Assembly: GCA_031002005.1 (NCBI GenBank)
Contig: JARYHS010011408.1
Location: 216,855,473 to 216,919,472 of the forward strand
DNA length: 64,000 nt
Direction of reading: 5' to 3'
From: Vandiemenella viatica
Taxonomy: Eukaryota > Arthropoda > Insecta > Orthoptera > Morabidae
Every line of letters begins with the position of its first letter. Positions within the stretch are counted from its first letter, which is position 1. Of this stretch, positions 35,225-46,129 are shown piece after piece. The notes beneath the pieces are model-generated. The model was given only the letters and a program-made list of their open reading frames with translations. It was not told the origin of the DNA and ran no database searches. The position numbers and the translations under genes are program-made.

Positions 35225-35545
35225 TTTTTATTGTTATTTTTTTTAATCGCTGCCCTTTCATATTTGTGTGCAGCTTCTTCCGCAGCATACAGTTTTCTTT
35301 TAGCTGGCATCTTAGTTACATCTCCTTTTAACTATATACGTGCAAATACAATCAAATGCAGTTATTTATTTGAAATTTCCTGCTTAGCCACGCAGCGCTG
35401 TAGTGGCAGCCAAAGTAACTAACACTTCGGGCATTATCGAGAATCGCCGAAGGCTGCCGATCTATGCAGTTTACGTCCAGTCTCCATGTTCAACGCATTT
35501 TATTAAAGTGGATTCTTACTCCATGGCATTGAGTTTTGTCACACA
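35225..35545 (-). repeat. unclassified repeat U, uninterrupted copy
   Basis: The minus strand aligns with 15735-16330 without the SINE. It has 'taataaaatgcgttgaacat', 'cgataatgcccgaagtgtta', then 'gtaactaagatgccagctaa'. Here the ATG opens a frame beginning MPAKRKLYAAEEAAHKYERA that stops after about 31 codons. The basic, Ala-rich start suggests the N-terminus of an unidentified transposon protein. Confidence 0.6.
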
Positions 35546-35630
35546 ACGCATTCGTCAACTACCGCGTGAAACAGCTATTTAATATCTAGATGTTGTGGAT
35601 CATTTTTCCCTCAATTGCTTATAATATTAA

Positions 35631-36542
35631 CCCTTTCGCGTCGGCTGCTCCTGGCTGTGAGGTAGCCGCGGGGACGGGAGCCTCGCCCCGCCGGCCCCTC
35701 CCATCAGCCGGCACTCCTCGCCCGCGAGCGCGCGGCATTTACGGCTCACCCCTCCCCGGTTTCGCGTTAATTTTACGCTCATTTTCAGAGTCTTAATTTG
35801 TTTAAATTGACTCGCTTTATTTAATTATATATCAAACTATAATGAAACTCACTTATTGTTAATTTTTTTAATGAAAAGTGCTTGAAATTGTAGAAGAAAC
35901 TTTTTTTCTTATAACTATACTAAAACTTTACGATACTAAAATAACATTAAATTTTTAATTTTTTATACTCGTGTTGTACTAGAATATTATAATTCAATAG
36001 AAGAAATGTTTCTGGAACTATTACAAATAATTCGATTAGTTGCCAAATTTTTTTCCAACGAAAGTTTTCCATCGCTTTTTTGTGATCGAGGTGATCGAAC
36101 TTGATACTGGGAAGGGTTTTTATTTTATTTATTTTTTTAAAGTGTCCCGTCACCATTTTTTGATCCAGGGCTTCGGACCTGGCACTGGCAGGGGTAGAAA
36201 CTTTTTATTATTTTTTTATTTATTTTTTATTTTTGGTTTTTTATTTTTTTCAAAAAATTTCTTATTTATTTACAACTCAAAATGAAAAAGTTTTTCCTCA
36301 TTTTTTCACAAAAATAATAAAAAGATATTTCTTCTTGCTAGAGGTTCCCCCTAGTTCCCGCTAGGGTGCGGTACGGGCGCTAACAATAAACTGGCTTCCA
36401 GTCCTGTGGGGCAGAGAGGCGCTGGCAATATAGTGGCGTCCAGGCCGCTAGGCCCGCCCGCGCCTCTGGCAGTAAAGTGGCGTCCAGTCTTGGGAGCCCG
36501 CCCCGCCATTTGTCAATATAGTGGCGTCCAGACTTGAAAGGG
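35631..36542. mobile_element. piggyBac-like non-autonomous element flanked by TTAA
   Basis: TTAA occurs directly outside both ends (35627-35630 and 36543-36546). The left end is ccctttcgcgtcgg and the right end, read inward, is ccctttcaagtctgg. TTAA duplication with CCCTTT-type ends is characteristic of piggyBac transposons. The interior has no transposase. The right subterminal part carries four copies of a 16-mer like 'aatatagtggcgtccag' at about 36386, 36428, 36468 and 36514; the left subterminal part is G+C-rich and different. Confidence 0.85.
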
Positions 36543-36639
36543 TTAATACAAATATAATACAAATACAAAAATACAAAAAAGTCAATTGATTTGGCGTAAT
36601 TTATTTATTAACAGCTATTTAATATTTGTGGTCAGCTAC

Positions 36640-37670
36640 AAAACTGGTCGACACAGTATTCTTTTTCGTGCTACTCTGTGCTACCCTATGGTGCCCGTCC
36701 TGAGCCACACTGATCTACAGTATGTGTGCTCATGATAACAGTGCCTACTAGAGTCTCGACGACTCGTCGACAACGAAGATGCAATATAAACAAACGACAG
36801 ATTTTGAATGTTTATCTTTAAATGGTCTGCGTTATTTTTCAGCTCTACAGTGTTTCTTATCCCAGTTGCAGCATCACGAAATTGATGCACTTTTGTAGGC
36901 AATGAGTCCAAGAGAGTAAGATGCATGCATAACCCAAATGTGAACCACGAACTACGATGACTCATCCGAATGACTGAAATCTCTTTCACAAGGCAGTGAA
37001 ACGCGACGTCACAAGTTATAGCGCAACTATGAAATACTGCAGTAGGTGTCACATTATCTTTCTCTACAGCACGACGCTGTTTGCTTCGTAGAGAATTTAT
37101 TACACGTGACTGCCTGCGGCGTGTCTCCTCGACCATGAACCATCAGTGCCCCGAGCTTAACAGTTATTGTAATCAGAAATAGTACTGTGACTGGTGGTAA
37201 TATGTCTTGCTTTCCATCGTGTCCAGACTTAACTGCACACTTGGCACCGTGTGCTTTTGAATTTATGTCTGTTAAGTATCTCTTCCCTGATCTTATTTTA
37301 GGTTACATTGACCGAAAGACATGTGTGGCGGATAAAGAAGCGATACGAACTATTGAGTATTTCGTTCTGCTAATTCATGACATTGTCAAGAACGACTAAG
37401 TTACAACAGGGAAAATACAGGTTTTATTTCTTTTCTTCAGACTAATTCTGAGAATAAACCTGATGACACATTGTTGTTAACAAATTGGTAGATCACGTAC
37501 CGCTTCTTTCGTGACCAGTAACTTCAACTTGCAGGTGTAGGTATGTCTCTTTAATTCTTTCCTGCGACCAGTGTCTGTAAGAGTGGCTAGCATACAAACC
37601 AACTCACAAACAGTTTTTTTGGACACCATCAAAAAGCTCTTTGATTCGATGGTTTGGAATACAAAAACTA
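36640..37670. other. interspersed repeat V and unassigned DNA
   Basis: 36652-36812 is about 80% alike to 37863-38008 and 38248-38275 ('ctacagtatgtgtgctcatg', 'gatgcaatataaacaaacga'). A minus-strand frame of 151 codons runs 37136-36681 and overlaps this repeat. It has no known domain and is probably repeat-derived. Confidence 0.4.
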
Positions 37671-37679
37671 TTATTGAAT

Positions 37680-37866
37680 ATTTTTTTTTTTTTTTTTTTT
37701 TTTTTACCGCTTAACGTCTCTTAACAGCGAGGTCTTTAGAGACGGGAAAGGATTTGAGGCAAGGAATGGGAGTGATTTGGGAAACCATGGAAAACCCAAA
37801 TCTGGATGCCCGGATGGGGACTCAAACCGCCGTCCTCCCGAATGCGAGGCCATTTAATGTTCAACA
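37680..37866 (-). repeat. SINE-A copy, internally deleted
   Basis: The poly-T tract at 37680-37705 is the tail. The minus-strand body keeps box B 'ggtttgagtccccatccgg' and core 'ttttccatggtttcccaaat', but lacks much of the segment between the core and the tail. Confidence 0.8.
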
Positions 37867-38008
37867 CAGCATTCTTTTTCGAGCTGCTCTATGCAGCCCT
37901 ATGATGTCCACCACGAGGCACACAGATTTACAGTATGTGTACCTAGGGTAATAGTCTCGAAGACTCGTCGACTGCGAAGATGCAATATAAACAAACGACA
38001 GGTTTTGA

Positions 38009-38247
38009 CCGAGCGTGGTGGTGTAACGGTTAGCATTCTGGCCTCGCATTTGGGAGGACGGTGGTTCGAATCCCCGTCCGGGCATCCAGATTTGGGTTTT
38101 CCATGGTTTCCCCCAAATCACTCCAGGCGAATGCCGGGATGCTTCCTTTAAAAGGCCATGGCTGAATTCCTTCCCATTCCTTGCCCCCCATCCTTTCCCG
38201 TCTCTAAAGACCTCGCTGTTAAGAGACGTTAAGCAGTTAAAAAAAAA
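38009..38247 (+). repeat. SINE-A copy inserted in repeat V
   Basis: Head 'ccgagcgtggtggtgtaacg', box B 'ggttcgaatccccgtccgg', tail ending 'gagacgttaagcagtt' and poly-A. The 11-bp duplication acaggttttga lies at 37998-38008 and 38248-38258. The tail 'aagagacgttaagcag' differs from the 'gtcgacgaggcgtaaagc' type and is shared with the copies at 37680 and 60061, which marks a subfamily. Confidence 0.9.
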
Positions 38248-38258
38248 ACAGGTTTTGA

Positions 38259-39370
38259 ACGTTTAAGCATACACAGAACAGATGGATTCGAACATATAGT
38301 TGTGTTCCAAATGTTGAATCCGCTATGAAGAGTTAACAAGTGTAATAAATTTGTTTCTGCTGAAATTATCAGATACATTACCTAGCATTGAGTGAACGGT
38401 AAACCCTGGTAGACATGTCAGATAAAGAAGCTGTTAACTGTTGAAACTTATAATCAGATTTGGACATCGACATGATACTAATGATACTCTAATACAGCAA
38501 AGGCTCTAATAAAGTTTCGGTGCCAGAAATAATGGAAATAATGATTACTTTGAATCTTGCTGTAACATAGCAAAATCTGACATCGCTGCTTTAACACAAG
38601 TTGTCCGTTCTGCAGAAGAAACATGTAAAACTGGTTCTCGGGTCCAACTGGGTTTAGTTTCTTCAGATCCCTTGTTCAACGTATATGCAATAGATTTAAA
38701 CACATTACTAACCGCTGCGAGACGCCAAGTTAAATGTCAATCCTGATCAATCAATACATTTCACAGTCATGCGTATCATTAATAGATCTAGTTTCCTATC
38801 CGTCTTGTCTTTATAACCTCCACAGTTTAAGAGGGAAAAATCTATTTTAAGGCTAGGAATAAAAACCAATAAAAATTGCTCCCAAGTCTCACCAATTTAA
38901 ATAGAATGTTAGCTTTGGCAAGGGAAAGTCAGTTCTATATGGAGACAGTGACGTTGTGAGAACTACTGATGAAATAAAATCACTCTCCTTAAGCTTTTCC
39001 AAAAATAAGATTCACCTTAAAAAACGAAAAAAAATGGGTTATATGTATCTTCGATACAGTCATAACAACTGAAATATCTTGAATAGAAGCTAAGATTCGC
39101 GGTTTAATTTCATGTGAAATTCAAAACATCATACTTAGTTAGGTTACTGTGGTGAACGCTGATAGGAGAAGTATATTGCAACTATGAAGATGGAAGAAAA
39201 TAAACGGTGTCTCTCCTGTTGTTCAGTTCGGGTCCGCACTTCACCAAAGACACCACTGGAGTGATAAGATTTATGTCACATCCAACAGACACGCCATACG
39301 AACTGCAGAGAAGTTTGGAATATAACAGAGATGTGTGAAAACTACTTCAACCATGTGACTTATACTACCC
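38259..39370. other. unassigned intron DNA
   Basis: No gene is supported. The end of repeat V lies at the left. Parts of 38990-39330 look like badly decayed retroelement coding sequence, but I could not anchor a motif. Confidence 0.3.
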
Positions 39371-39377
39371 ATTTCAA

Positions 39378-40117
39378 GTGCCACACTCCATCACGGAGCT
39401 AGAACATTTGCTTGTTGAAGATTTGAAATTTAAATATCTTGGCATAACATCTGATAACAAGCTCAACTTGACAGGGTACATTGGACAGATACTAAGAAAA
39501 GGTTTCAAAATCCTGCACTTGTTGGAGAGAGTGATGAGGGGATGTACGAGAGAATTACAGGATTTGGGTTACAAAACTTTGGTCAGACCATTTCTTGAAT
39601 ATGGTGGTGTAGTATGGGACCAACATTTTGAATATTAAGTACATGAGTTGAAGAGGTGCAAAGAAGGGATGCAAGTATTGTCTCTGGAAATTACGGCAGA
39701 ACACAATCAGTAACAGACATGATAAAAGAGCTGGAATGAGATTCATTGGAAGACAGAAGGAGGGTGAAGAGATTCATGGGAGTGAACAAAGCGTATATTG
39801 GTGACGAGGCGCGGAAAGATATTGGCGTAAGAATTAAAAGTATTGCATGGTAGGGAAAAGAGACTATGACCACAAGCTGGCACTCGATTTCAGGCACAAG
39901 GGCGAGGGGAGATTTTGTTTCTGAGGTAACAGGATCAGGGATTGGAATAAATTACCAGAAGAATTGATCAATAATTTACCAAAAATGTTGAATTAATATT
40001 AATATTAATCTGCAGAGGGCAAAAGTAGGTAGGTACAGAAAATGGGAAAAAATGGGTGCGTATGGAAATCGCTACCAGAGTGTGCGTTCCATCGCAATTA
40101 AATTAAATTAAATTAAA
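39378..40117 (+). pseudogene. LINE family J, copy 2 (3' part)
   Basis: 'DLKFKYLGITSDNKLNLTGY' and 'GFKILHLLERVMRGCTRELQ' align with 'NLKCKYLDITIDSKLNWADH' and 'GFKFRHLLERVMRGCTREVK' of copy 1 at 27983-28204. The rest of the C-terminus is recognisable but frameshifted. The copy ends in four units of an 'aatta' type repeat at 40096-40117, the same kind of tail as copy 1. It lacks the catalytic core. Confidence 0.85.
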
Positions 40118-40279
40118 AATCGGCCAAAGATATGGGTAGACCTAGGAAATAGTGTTCAATATGACAGGAACATCTAACTATCAATGGTTAATAAAGAGAT
40201 ATTGAGTTAAATGAAAGTAAGTTCAGTCGCAACATACTGTAACGTTTCAGTGTTATATGTTGTTCATTCGTTTATTGAA

Positions 40280-40529
40280 ACCGAGCGTGGTGTGTGAATG
40301 GTTAATGTTCCTGCCTCACATTCGGGAGGACGTGGGTTCGAATCCCCGTCCGGGCATCCAGATTTGGGTTGTCCATGGTTTCCCCCAAATCACTCCAGGT
40401 GAATTCCGGAATGCTTCCTTCAAAAAGGCCATGGCCGAATTCCTTCCCGTTCCTTGTCCCCAGTCCCATCCCGCCTCTAATGACCTTAATAGCCGTCGAC
40501 GAGGTGTAAAGCAATAATAATAATAAAAA
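40280..40529 (+). repeat. SINE-A copy, full length
   Basis: Head 'accgagcgtggtgtgtgaat', box B 'ggttcgaatccccgtccgg', tail 'cgtcgacgaggtgtaaagca' followed by an (ataa)n tail. The 10-bp duplication gtttattgaa lies at 40270-40279 and 40530-40539. Confidence 0.9.
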
Positions 40530-40847
40530 GTTTATTGAATCCTTCCTGCTTCAGTACGTGATGAATGAATTCCAGATTGACAGTTTGCTGTGCTATGAGG
40601 GACTGGCCCATATTAGTTCAGCGTTTGTTTTTTTTCTATCTTTTGGTAAACTAGCTCCTAAAAAGAGATCTCTTGCGACTGTTTTTTTTCGGGCTATCGC
40701 AGGTCCACCCAATTCCCGTTGTTCCCCTTTACATTCTTGTAGCAACCCCTGTAATCAATGTTGACACCAATTAGTCAGTGAGAATCAAGAGAGGGGAGGG
40801 ACGCAGCGGCCCCACCGTAATTAGAATCAGAATTGTTAAAGTGGATT

Positions 40848-40978
40848 ACCGAGCGTAGCGGGTGAGCGGTAACGCTCTGGCCTTACATTCGAGAGGACGC
40901 GGGGTCAAATTCCGTCCGACAATCAAGATTTGGGTTTTCCATGGTTTCTCAAAAATCACTCCGGGATGGTTCCTTGAG
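40848..40978 (+). repeat. SINE-A copy, 3' truncated
   Basis: Head 'accgagcgtagcgggtgagc', damaged box B 'ggtcaaattccgtccgac', and core 'ttttccatggtttctcaaaa'. It stops after 'ccgggatggttcctt' and lacks the tail. Confidence 0.8.
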
Positions 40979-41276
40979 CGTTTATCCTAAGGGTGGACTG
41001 TTTGTATTGCCAACTGTCTGCGAAACGTCAATGTCAGATATATTTTCCTTTATGAAATCGACAGTTCCAATCGGAGATTGGGAACCAGCCAGCTTTCTCC
41101 TAAGTGATTACGGGAAACCGGCTGAAACCGCAATCATGACAGCTGGTACTCATGGACCAAAGCTCGAACATGGCCCCGTTCTATCTTTCCCGTCGAGTGT
41201 GGTCGGGACATAACGCGCATAGCCAAACTTACTAACATCATTGTGTATACTAATGCTACGCTTCTCAGATAATAAA
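40979..41276. other. unassigned; possible old SINE-like tract
   Basis: 41075-41175 ('gtgattacgggaaaccggct', 'gcaatcatgacagctgg') weakly resembles 59090-59200, but no box A/B pair is present. Confidence 0.25.
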
Positions 41277-41525
41277 TCTTTATATATAAAGATGAATGTA
41301 TGTTTGTTTGTTGGTTTGTTTGTTCTTCATACAAATCCACAGTTTTCATCCGATCTCGATGAAACTTTGCACACTTATCCTTTGAAACAAGGAGAAAAAT
41401 ACTGTCTACATTTGGTTGAAAAATTATCTGTATAAATAACACATGTTGTGTCATAACTTCGAAATACGGCGATAGACAGACACGTTGGATGTGGACGTCT
41501 CCATACCGTGTTTCCGTGTAGTGAA
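41277..41525 (+). mobile_element. Helitron-like module M1, copy 1
   Basis: It starts A|TCTTTATATATAAAGATG and continues 'aatgtatgtttgtttgttgg', 'tgcacacttatcctttgaaa' and 'ctgtctacatttggttgaaa'. It is colinear with 55304-55560 at high identity. The 3' half present in the other copy is missing. Confidence 0.65.
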
Positions 41526-41600
41526 CTGGCAGCTCAGTGGCTAAAGAGCTTGCTTAAGAACGTCGTGGTCTACGGTTCAAATCTCCGTGTAGGCTAAGAT
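41526..41600 (+). repeat. tRNA-like SINE head
   Basis: 'ggcagctcagtggctaaaga' (box-A-like) and 'cggttcaaatctccgtg' (box-B-like) lie about 40 bp apart. There is no tRNA acceptor stem, so this is a SINE head of a fourth type rather than a functional tRNA. Confidence 0.5.
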
Positions 41601-41801
41601 TTTTAAAAATTGTTTTTCATCGTAAGAGTCAGGCCTGGGCCGTAGGTTATTTGGATTGAATGTTAAACTGTAGATATTATAAAGTTAGGGGTGCAATGCG
41701 AGGCAAATCGTAGGTAGTCTTGCAATTTTGTAGGTGTACACTTTTTTACGTTATAATGATCCCTCAGGTGTTGTTCGCAGTCAGTGTGTGAGTGTGAACC
41801 A

Positions 41802-42178
41802 CAGTAATGCTAATATAAATACGGAAGTAAGTCTCTGTCTTTTTGTTACGTTTTGACGACTATATGGCTATATCGTTGTGATGGAATTGTATAAGGAAAG
41901 CTGTATGAAGGGCACAGGATATTTTTTCCAGTATGATTAACAGTTGTAGTCACGAAATTTTGAAATCTTATCGAATAGTGACAGAAATATGTTGGAAATT
42001 GATTCTCTTCAAGAGGCAGGTTCGACGGTAGAATGATATAGTGATAGCTTTCCTGTCATATTATGCCGAGTCGATGTTGTTTGGGACCAATCCTTCGTTA
42101 CGAACAAATTTTTATATTTAATTCTGGCAACAAAAATTATTAATCCACGCGTACGAAGTCGCGGGTACGAGGTTAGTG
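41802..42178 (+). mobile_element. Helitron-like module M2, copy 1
   Basis: It starts 'gctaatataaatacggaagt' and ends 'cgcgtacgaagtcgcgggta' then 'cgaggttag|t'. The short stem cgcg...cgcg followed by a TTAG end resembles the 3' end of insect Helitron-like elements with one mismatch to CTAG. It is colinear with 56005-56366. Confidence 0.6.
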
Positions 42179-42419
42179 TTGACATAACTACCATTTACAA
42201 TGCTGAAGCAGAAGTTACGATGTATTATGTGGCTGAAGATACATGGCATAGGAATACGATAGACTTGCTAGAAATGCAAAGTAGAAGAAACAGCAGGATG
42301 TTGGTGGATGGTAAAAGAAGTGCTATAGCGGGGAGGAATTTACCTTCTGATGACTACACAGATAGAAACCCTTGAAACCTAGGACGCAAGAAATGACCAC
42401 AATTGCAGCAAATCATAAT

Positions 42420-43526
42420 TAGTGATGTTCCGATACCATCAAATTATGGATACCTACTTAAATGAGTAGTACTCACATTGTCTTACGATACTTACTCATA
42501 TGAGTACGGTAAAAGTATCGACACTTACTCATATCGATACTTTTTTTAATTAATGTCGAAATATAAAAATATACTTGACATGTTGCTAAATTATTTATTT
42601 TATTTGCCTAGTGTAATAAAATCAAATAACACTCAGTAAACATTTTTATTTATTTATTAAAATTATAATAAAGCTCACATTGTAAGAAAACTTTGAAGGT
42701 TTTGTCTTATCTTTAAATATTTATTTATTATATTTTTAACACTTTAAAATAATAAAAGTCCGTGTTTGGAAGGTTTCCCAAAAAAGCAATTGTTCCAAAT
42801 ATTTTGGGGGACAGCTTGTTTCTTTTGTTTGTCATTGTTTCAACCGCAATAGAGAACAAACATTCACTCGATACTGACGTTGCTACAACAATAAGATGCT
42901 GTTATGCGTATTTATACAGACAAGGAAATATAAGTTTCATTTCTTCCCATTCTGTAAATGGATTGCTTTTTTTGAGACATTACAGTGTTTGACAAGTGGA
43001 GAGAGACTTTGACACTACCGTGCGTTTTCTTTTTGTTTGTGATGTTTCGAGAAGTGATATTCCTGTGAAACGCTAGCTGAAGCAGCTTCTTCTTCCGATT
43101 CACATGGGCTACTTAGTTGCTTCTGAACCATACCTTTTAGTTTTTGTGTGGGGCTGCGCGGGAGAGACCATTGGCAGGTATAGCCAAATGCGCGCCAAGT
43201 TCAACTTTATTACAATGAAATACGGACCTAAAACAAGCTCTTTGAGATTAGATTGCCTATTCTAAGACTGATTTTGTTTGATTTTCAATGCTACCAACTT
43301 GACGTCAGCGGGAGATTAATTTCGCAGGCGCGACGGAGTGGCGCAGCAGGGATGATGCATTTAGAATTTAACACCGGGTGCGTTTCGATACTTTCGATTC
43401 GATACAAGTACTTTTCTTCCGATACCGACTAAGTATTGAATTAATTAATTCTAACACGAAAAGTACTCGGTATCGAAACAAAGTATCGAGTACTTACTCG
43501 TATTTACTTGTATCGGATCATCACTA
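42420..43526 (-). mobile_element. hAT transposon deletion derivative
   Basis: The ends are tagtgatgttccgatac (left) and, read inward from 43526, tagtgatgatccgatac. The 8-bp duplication atcataat lies at 42412-42419 and 43527-43534. On the minus strand, 42890-42780 encodes 'VVATSVSSECLFSIAVETMT' then 'NKRNKLSPKIFGTIAFLGNL', the hAT C-terminal dimerisation block. The catalytic middle is gone. Both subterminal parts are dense in 'gatac', 'gagta' and 'tatcga' words in both orientations, likely transposase-binding sites. Confidence 0.9.
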
Positions 43527-43534
43527 ATCATAAT

Positions 43535-44200
43535 AAGAGGAATATTTGCATAGAAGTTGTGATGGTATTTGACGTTCCTAAAAAATAAAACAAATACCAG
43601 AATTGTACGAATTACATTATTTACCATGGTTCTAGAAATTCTTTTCTTTTTATTGTAGTAAAAAATAAAAAAGGTGAATTATTTTAGATAGATACTGTAG
43701 TCGTCGTAAACTTAGCTGCATCAGTTAAACTAATTACCTTTAGTGAAAAGATCTCTCATGGTTTTCTCAATTACAGTAATAAGGGTTGTGAGATCTTATG
43801 CAATGAAGTTAACTAATATGCCACGTAGATTCAGCGCACTTGTTACTCTAGCTGTCTCCTCCAGTCTAAGTCAAGGTCAACAGAACGTAGTAAATGAACA
43901 AATCATTTTACTTACATCATTTTTGAAATTACAACTCTAGCAGTTTGATTACATGTAAGTGCGTTCCAGGACGTCCGTAATTAGCGTGATGGTGGTAACC
44001 TTAGAACTAAAAGTACTGAGTCTTCTCCAAACAAACAACCTGAGAAGATTAATGAACACCCGAAGGTTGCGTCAGAGTGGAATCGCCATATTTCATCCTG
44101 CGAGTGGACATTCTTCTTAAAATATTCTACTGGGCTGAAGTTACACTAGCTGCAGTCTGTTAAAGTGCTTGCCTGCCAATAACACTGATAGAAAAGCCCC
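43535..44200. other. unassigned intron DNA
   Basis: No supported gene or repeat. Confidence 0.3.
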
Positions 44201-44202
44201 GC

Positions 44203-44362
44203 TCTGGTCTTGCAATCGAGAGGACGCTAGTTCGAATCCCCGTCCAGCCATCCTGATTTCTGTTTTCCATCGTTTGCCGAAATCGCCTCAGGTGATTGTC
44301 GGATTGGTTTCTTCAAAATTTCCTTCTTGACGTCGAGGAGACGTAAAGCCATAAGAAACACT
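44203..44362 (+). repeat. SINE-A copy, diverged
   Basis: Truncated head 'cgctctggtcttgcaatcga', box B 'agttcgaatccccgtccag', diverged core, tail 'gtcgaggagacgtaaagcca'. Confidence 0.75.
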
Positions 44363-44738
44363 GTTTTAATGGAACATTTCTGTGGTTGATACCAAAAAAT
44401 CCAGAACTTGACTCAGCCAACAGAAGTGGTCTTTTGCCCACTGCACGCGTTTCCTACAGTAATCACCAGTTAGTTATCCTTTTTTTCCAAAATAGGACAT
44501 TAAAATCATTTTTACTAACATACAAAATTCACAGCCTCAGAGTAAACCTGGCATGTCTTATCAAATTTTGCGATCTTTGAATGAATGAAATCACAAAATG
44601 ATAAAATAATATAAATCTCCAAGTACGATAATTTATAATGTAATGTGGGTATGAGCTTTAATATGTCCACTATAAAGGTGCGCTATTATCAGTTAGTTCC
44701 TGTGACACTTGCGGAATACGGACAGTTCTGTCTGATTT

Positions 44739-46116
44739 GTGAATACGGTGGTCCGATATTTAAAGGTTATATTCAATAAAAAAGGAGAAATTCCAACTGA
44801 TTTTAATAAAAATATCATCTTCACATTTCCAAAGAAAGCACAAGCCGACAAATGTGAGAATTATCGCACCATTAGTCTAACATCATATGCTTCAAAATTA
44901 CTTACCACAATAATATACAGAAGGCTGGAAAGGGTAGTAGAAGAGATAGTAGGTGAAGATCAGTTTGGGTATAGGAAAAATCGCGGTAAAAGGGAAGAAA
45001 TTCTGTCTTTAAGATTAATACTTGTAGGGCGGATCAAGAAAAACAAAGATACTTTTATGGCATTTGTTGATTTAGAAAAAGCTTTTGATAATGTTAGGTG
45101 GGAAAAAATGTTCAAAATATTAAAGAAGTCAGGTCTAAAGTATCGAGATAGAAGAATACTTTATAAACTATATAAGAATCAAGTGGCTATAATAAAAGTA
45201 GAGAATCACGACAGACATGTATCAGTTAAAAAGGGTGTGAGACAAGGTTGTAGTCTATCCCCGTTAATAGTCAACTTGTATGTAGAAGAAGCAATGAAGA
45301 AAGTCAAAGAAAAATTTTCATGCGGCATAAGTTTTAAGGGGGAAAAAATCAGTATGCTAAGATTTGCTGATGACATTGTCTTGTTAGCAGAGAGGACTGA
45401 GGATATTGAGAAGTTACTGAATGGCATGAACAAAATACTGGAGGAAGATTTTGGACTGAATATAAATCAAAGCAAGACTAAAGTGATGAAATTTAGCAGA
45501 AATGATACCAATCACAGTAGATTCAATATAAAAATAGGGTCGGATGCAATAGGGGAAGTGAGTTCTGTTACTTGGGAAGCAAAATTACAACTGATGGCCG
45601 AAGCAGGAATTATGTTAATAGCCAAATAGCACTAGCAAAAAGAGCCTTCACGAAAAAGAGAATCCTTTTAGTTTCAAATATTGATCTAGGAATTAGAAAG
45701 AACTTTTTAAAATTCTTTGTATGGAGCACAGCACTTTATGGTAGCGAAACATGGACCTTAGGAATACCGGAAATAAAGAAAATTGAAGTATTTGAAATGT
45801 GGTGTTACACAAGAATGCTGAAAATTAAGTGGACTGACAAAGTAAGAAATGAACGAGTTTTGGAAATGATGGGTGAGAAAAGAAGTTTGTGGAGAAAGCT
45901 TACAGAAAGAAGAGACTGGCTGGTAGGTCATATTTTGAGACATGCTGGATTAGTTAATTTGTTAGTGGAGGGAACAGTCGAAGGAAAGAGGAAGAGAGAT
46001 CAGAATATATGAAGCAGATAATTGGGGACGTGGGTTGTAAGTGGTATGTAGAGATGAAGAGTTCTGCACAGGATAGGAAGGGATGGAGGATTGCATTAAA
46101 CCAGTCGAAAGAATGA
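44739..46116 (+). pseudogene. LINE reverse transcriptase (family R), nearly complete RT domain
   Basis: The RT core is open over 297 codons: 'NIIFTFPKKAQADKCENYRT' and 'ISL' (start), 'AFVDLEKAFDNVRW' (motif A, catalytic Asp), 'VKKGVRQGCSLSPLIVNLYV' (motif B), 'MLRFADDIVLLAE' (motif C, FADD intact). A frameshift near 45568 separates it from 'LGSKITTDGRSRNYVNSQIA' and 'FVWSTALYGSETWTLGIPEI'. A second frameshift near 46005 precedes 'MKQIIGDVGCKWYVEMK', ending at 46116. The endonuclease half is missing, so the copy is 5' truncated. This is the best-preserved LINE here, with intact catalytic residues. It resembles RTE/BovB-type ORFs often seen in insects; the clade is a judgement from motif wording. 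Confidence 0.9.
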
Positions 46117-46129
46117 CGACAGAAAAAAA

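Noticed and set aside
35590..35796. A G+C-rich exon or CpG-island promoter
   Set aside because: The G+C-rich block is the left subterminal region of the TTAA-flanked piggyBac-like element.
36681..37136. A real 151-codon minus-strand gene
   Set aside because: It overlaps repeat V, has no domain, and its codon use is like the surrounding noncoding DNA.
41526..41600. A functional tRNA gene
   Set aside because: Box-like words are present, but there is no cloverleaf with paired acceptor and anticodon stems; it looks like a SINE head.
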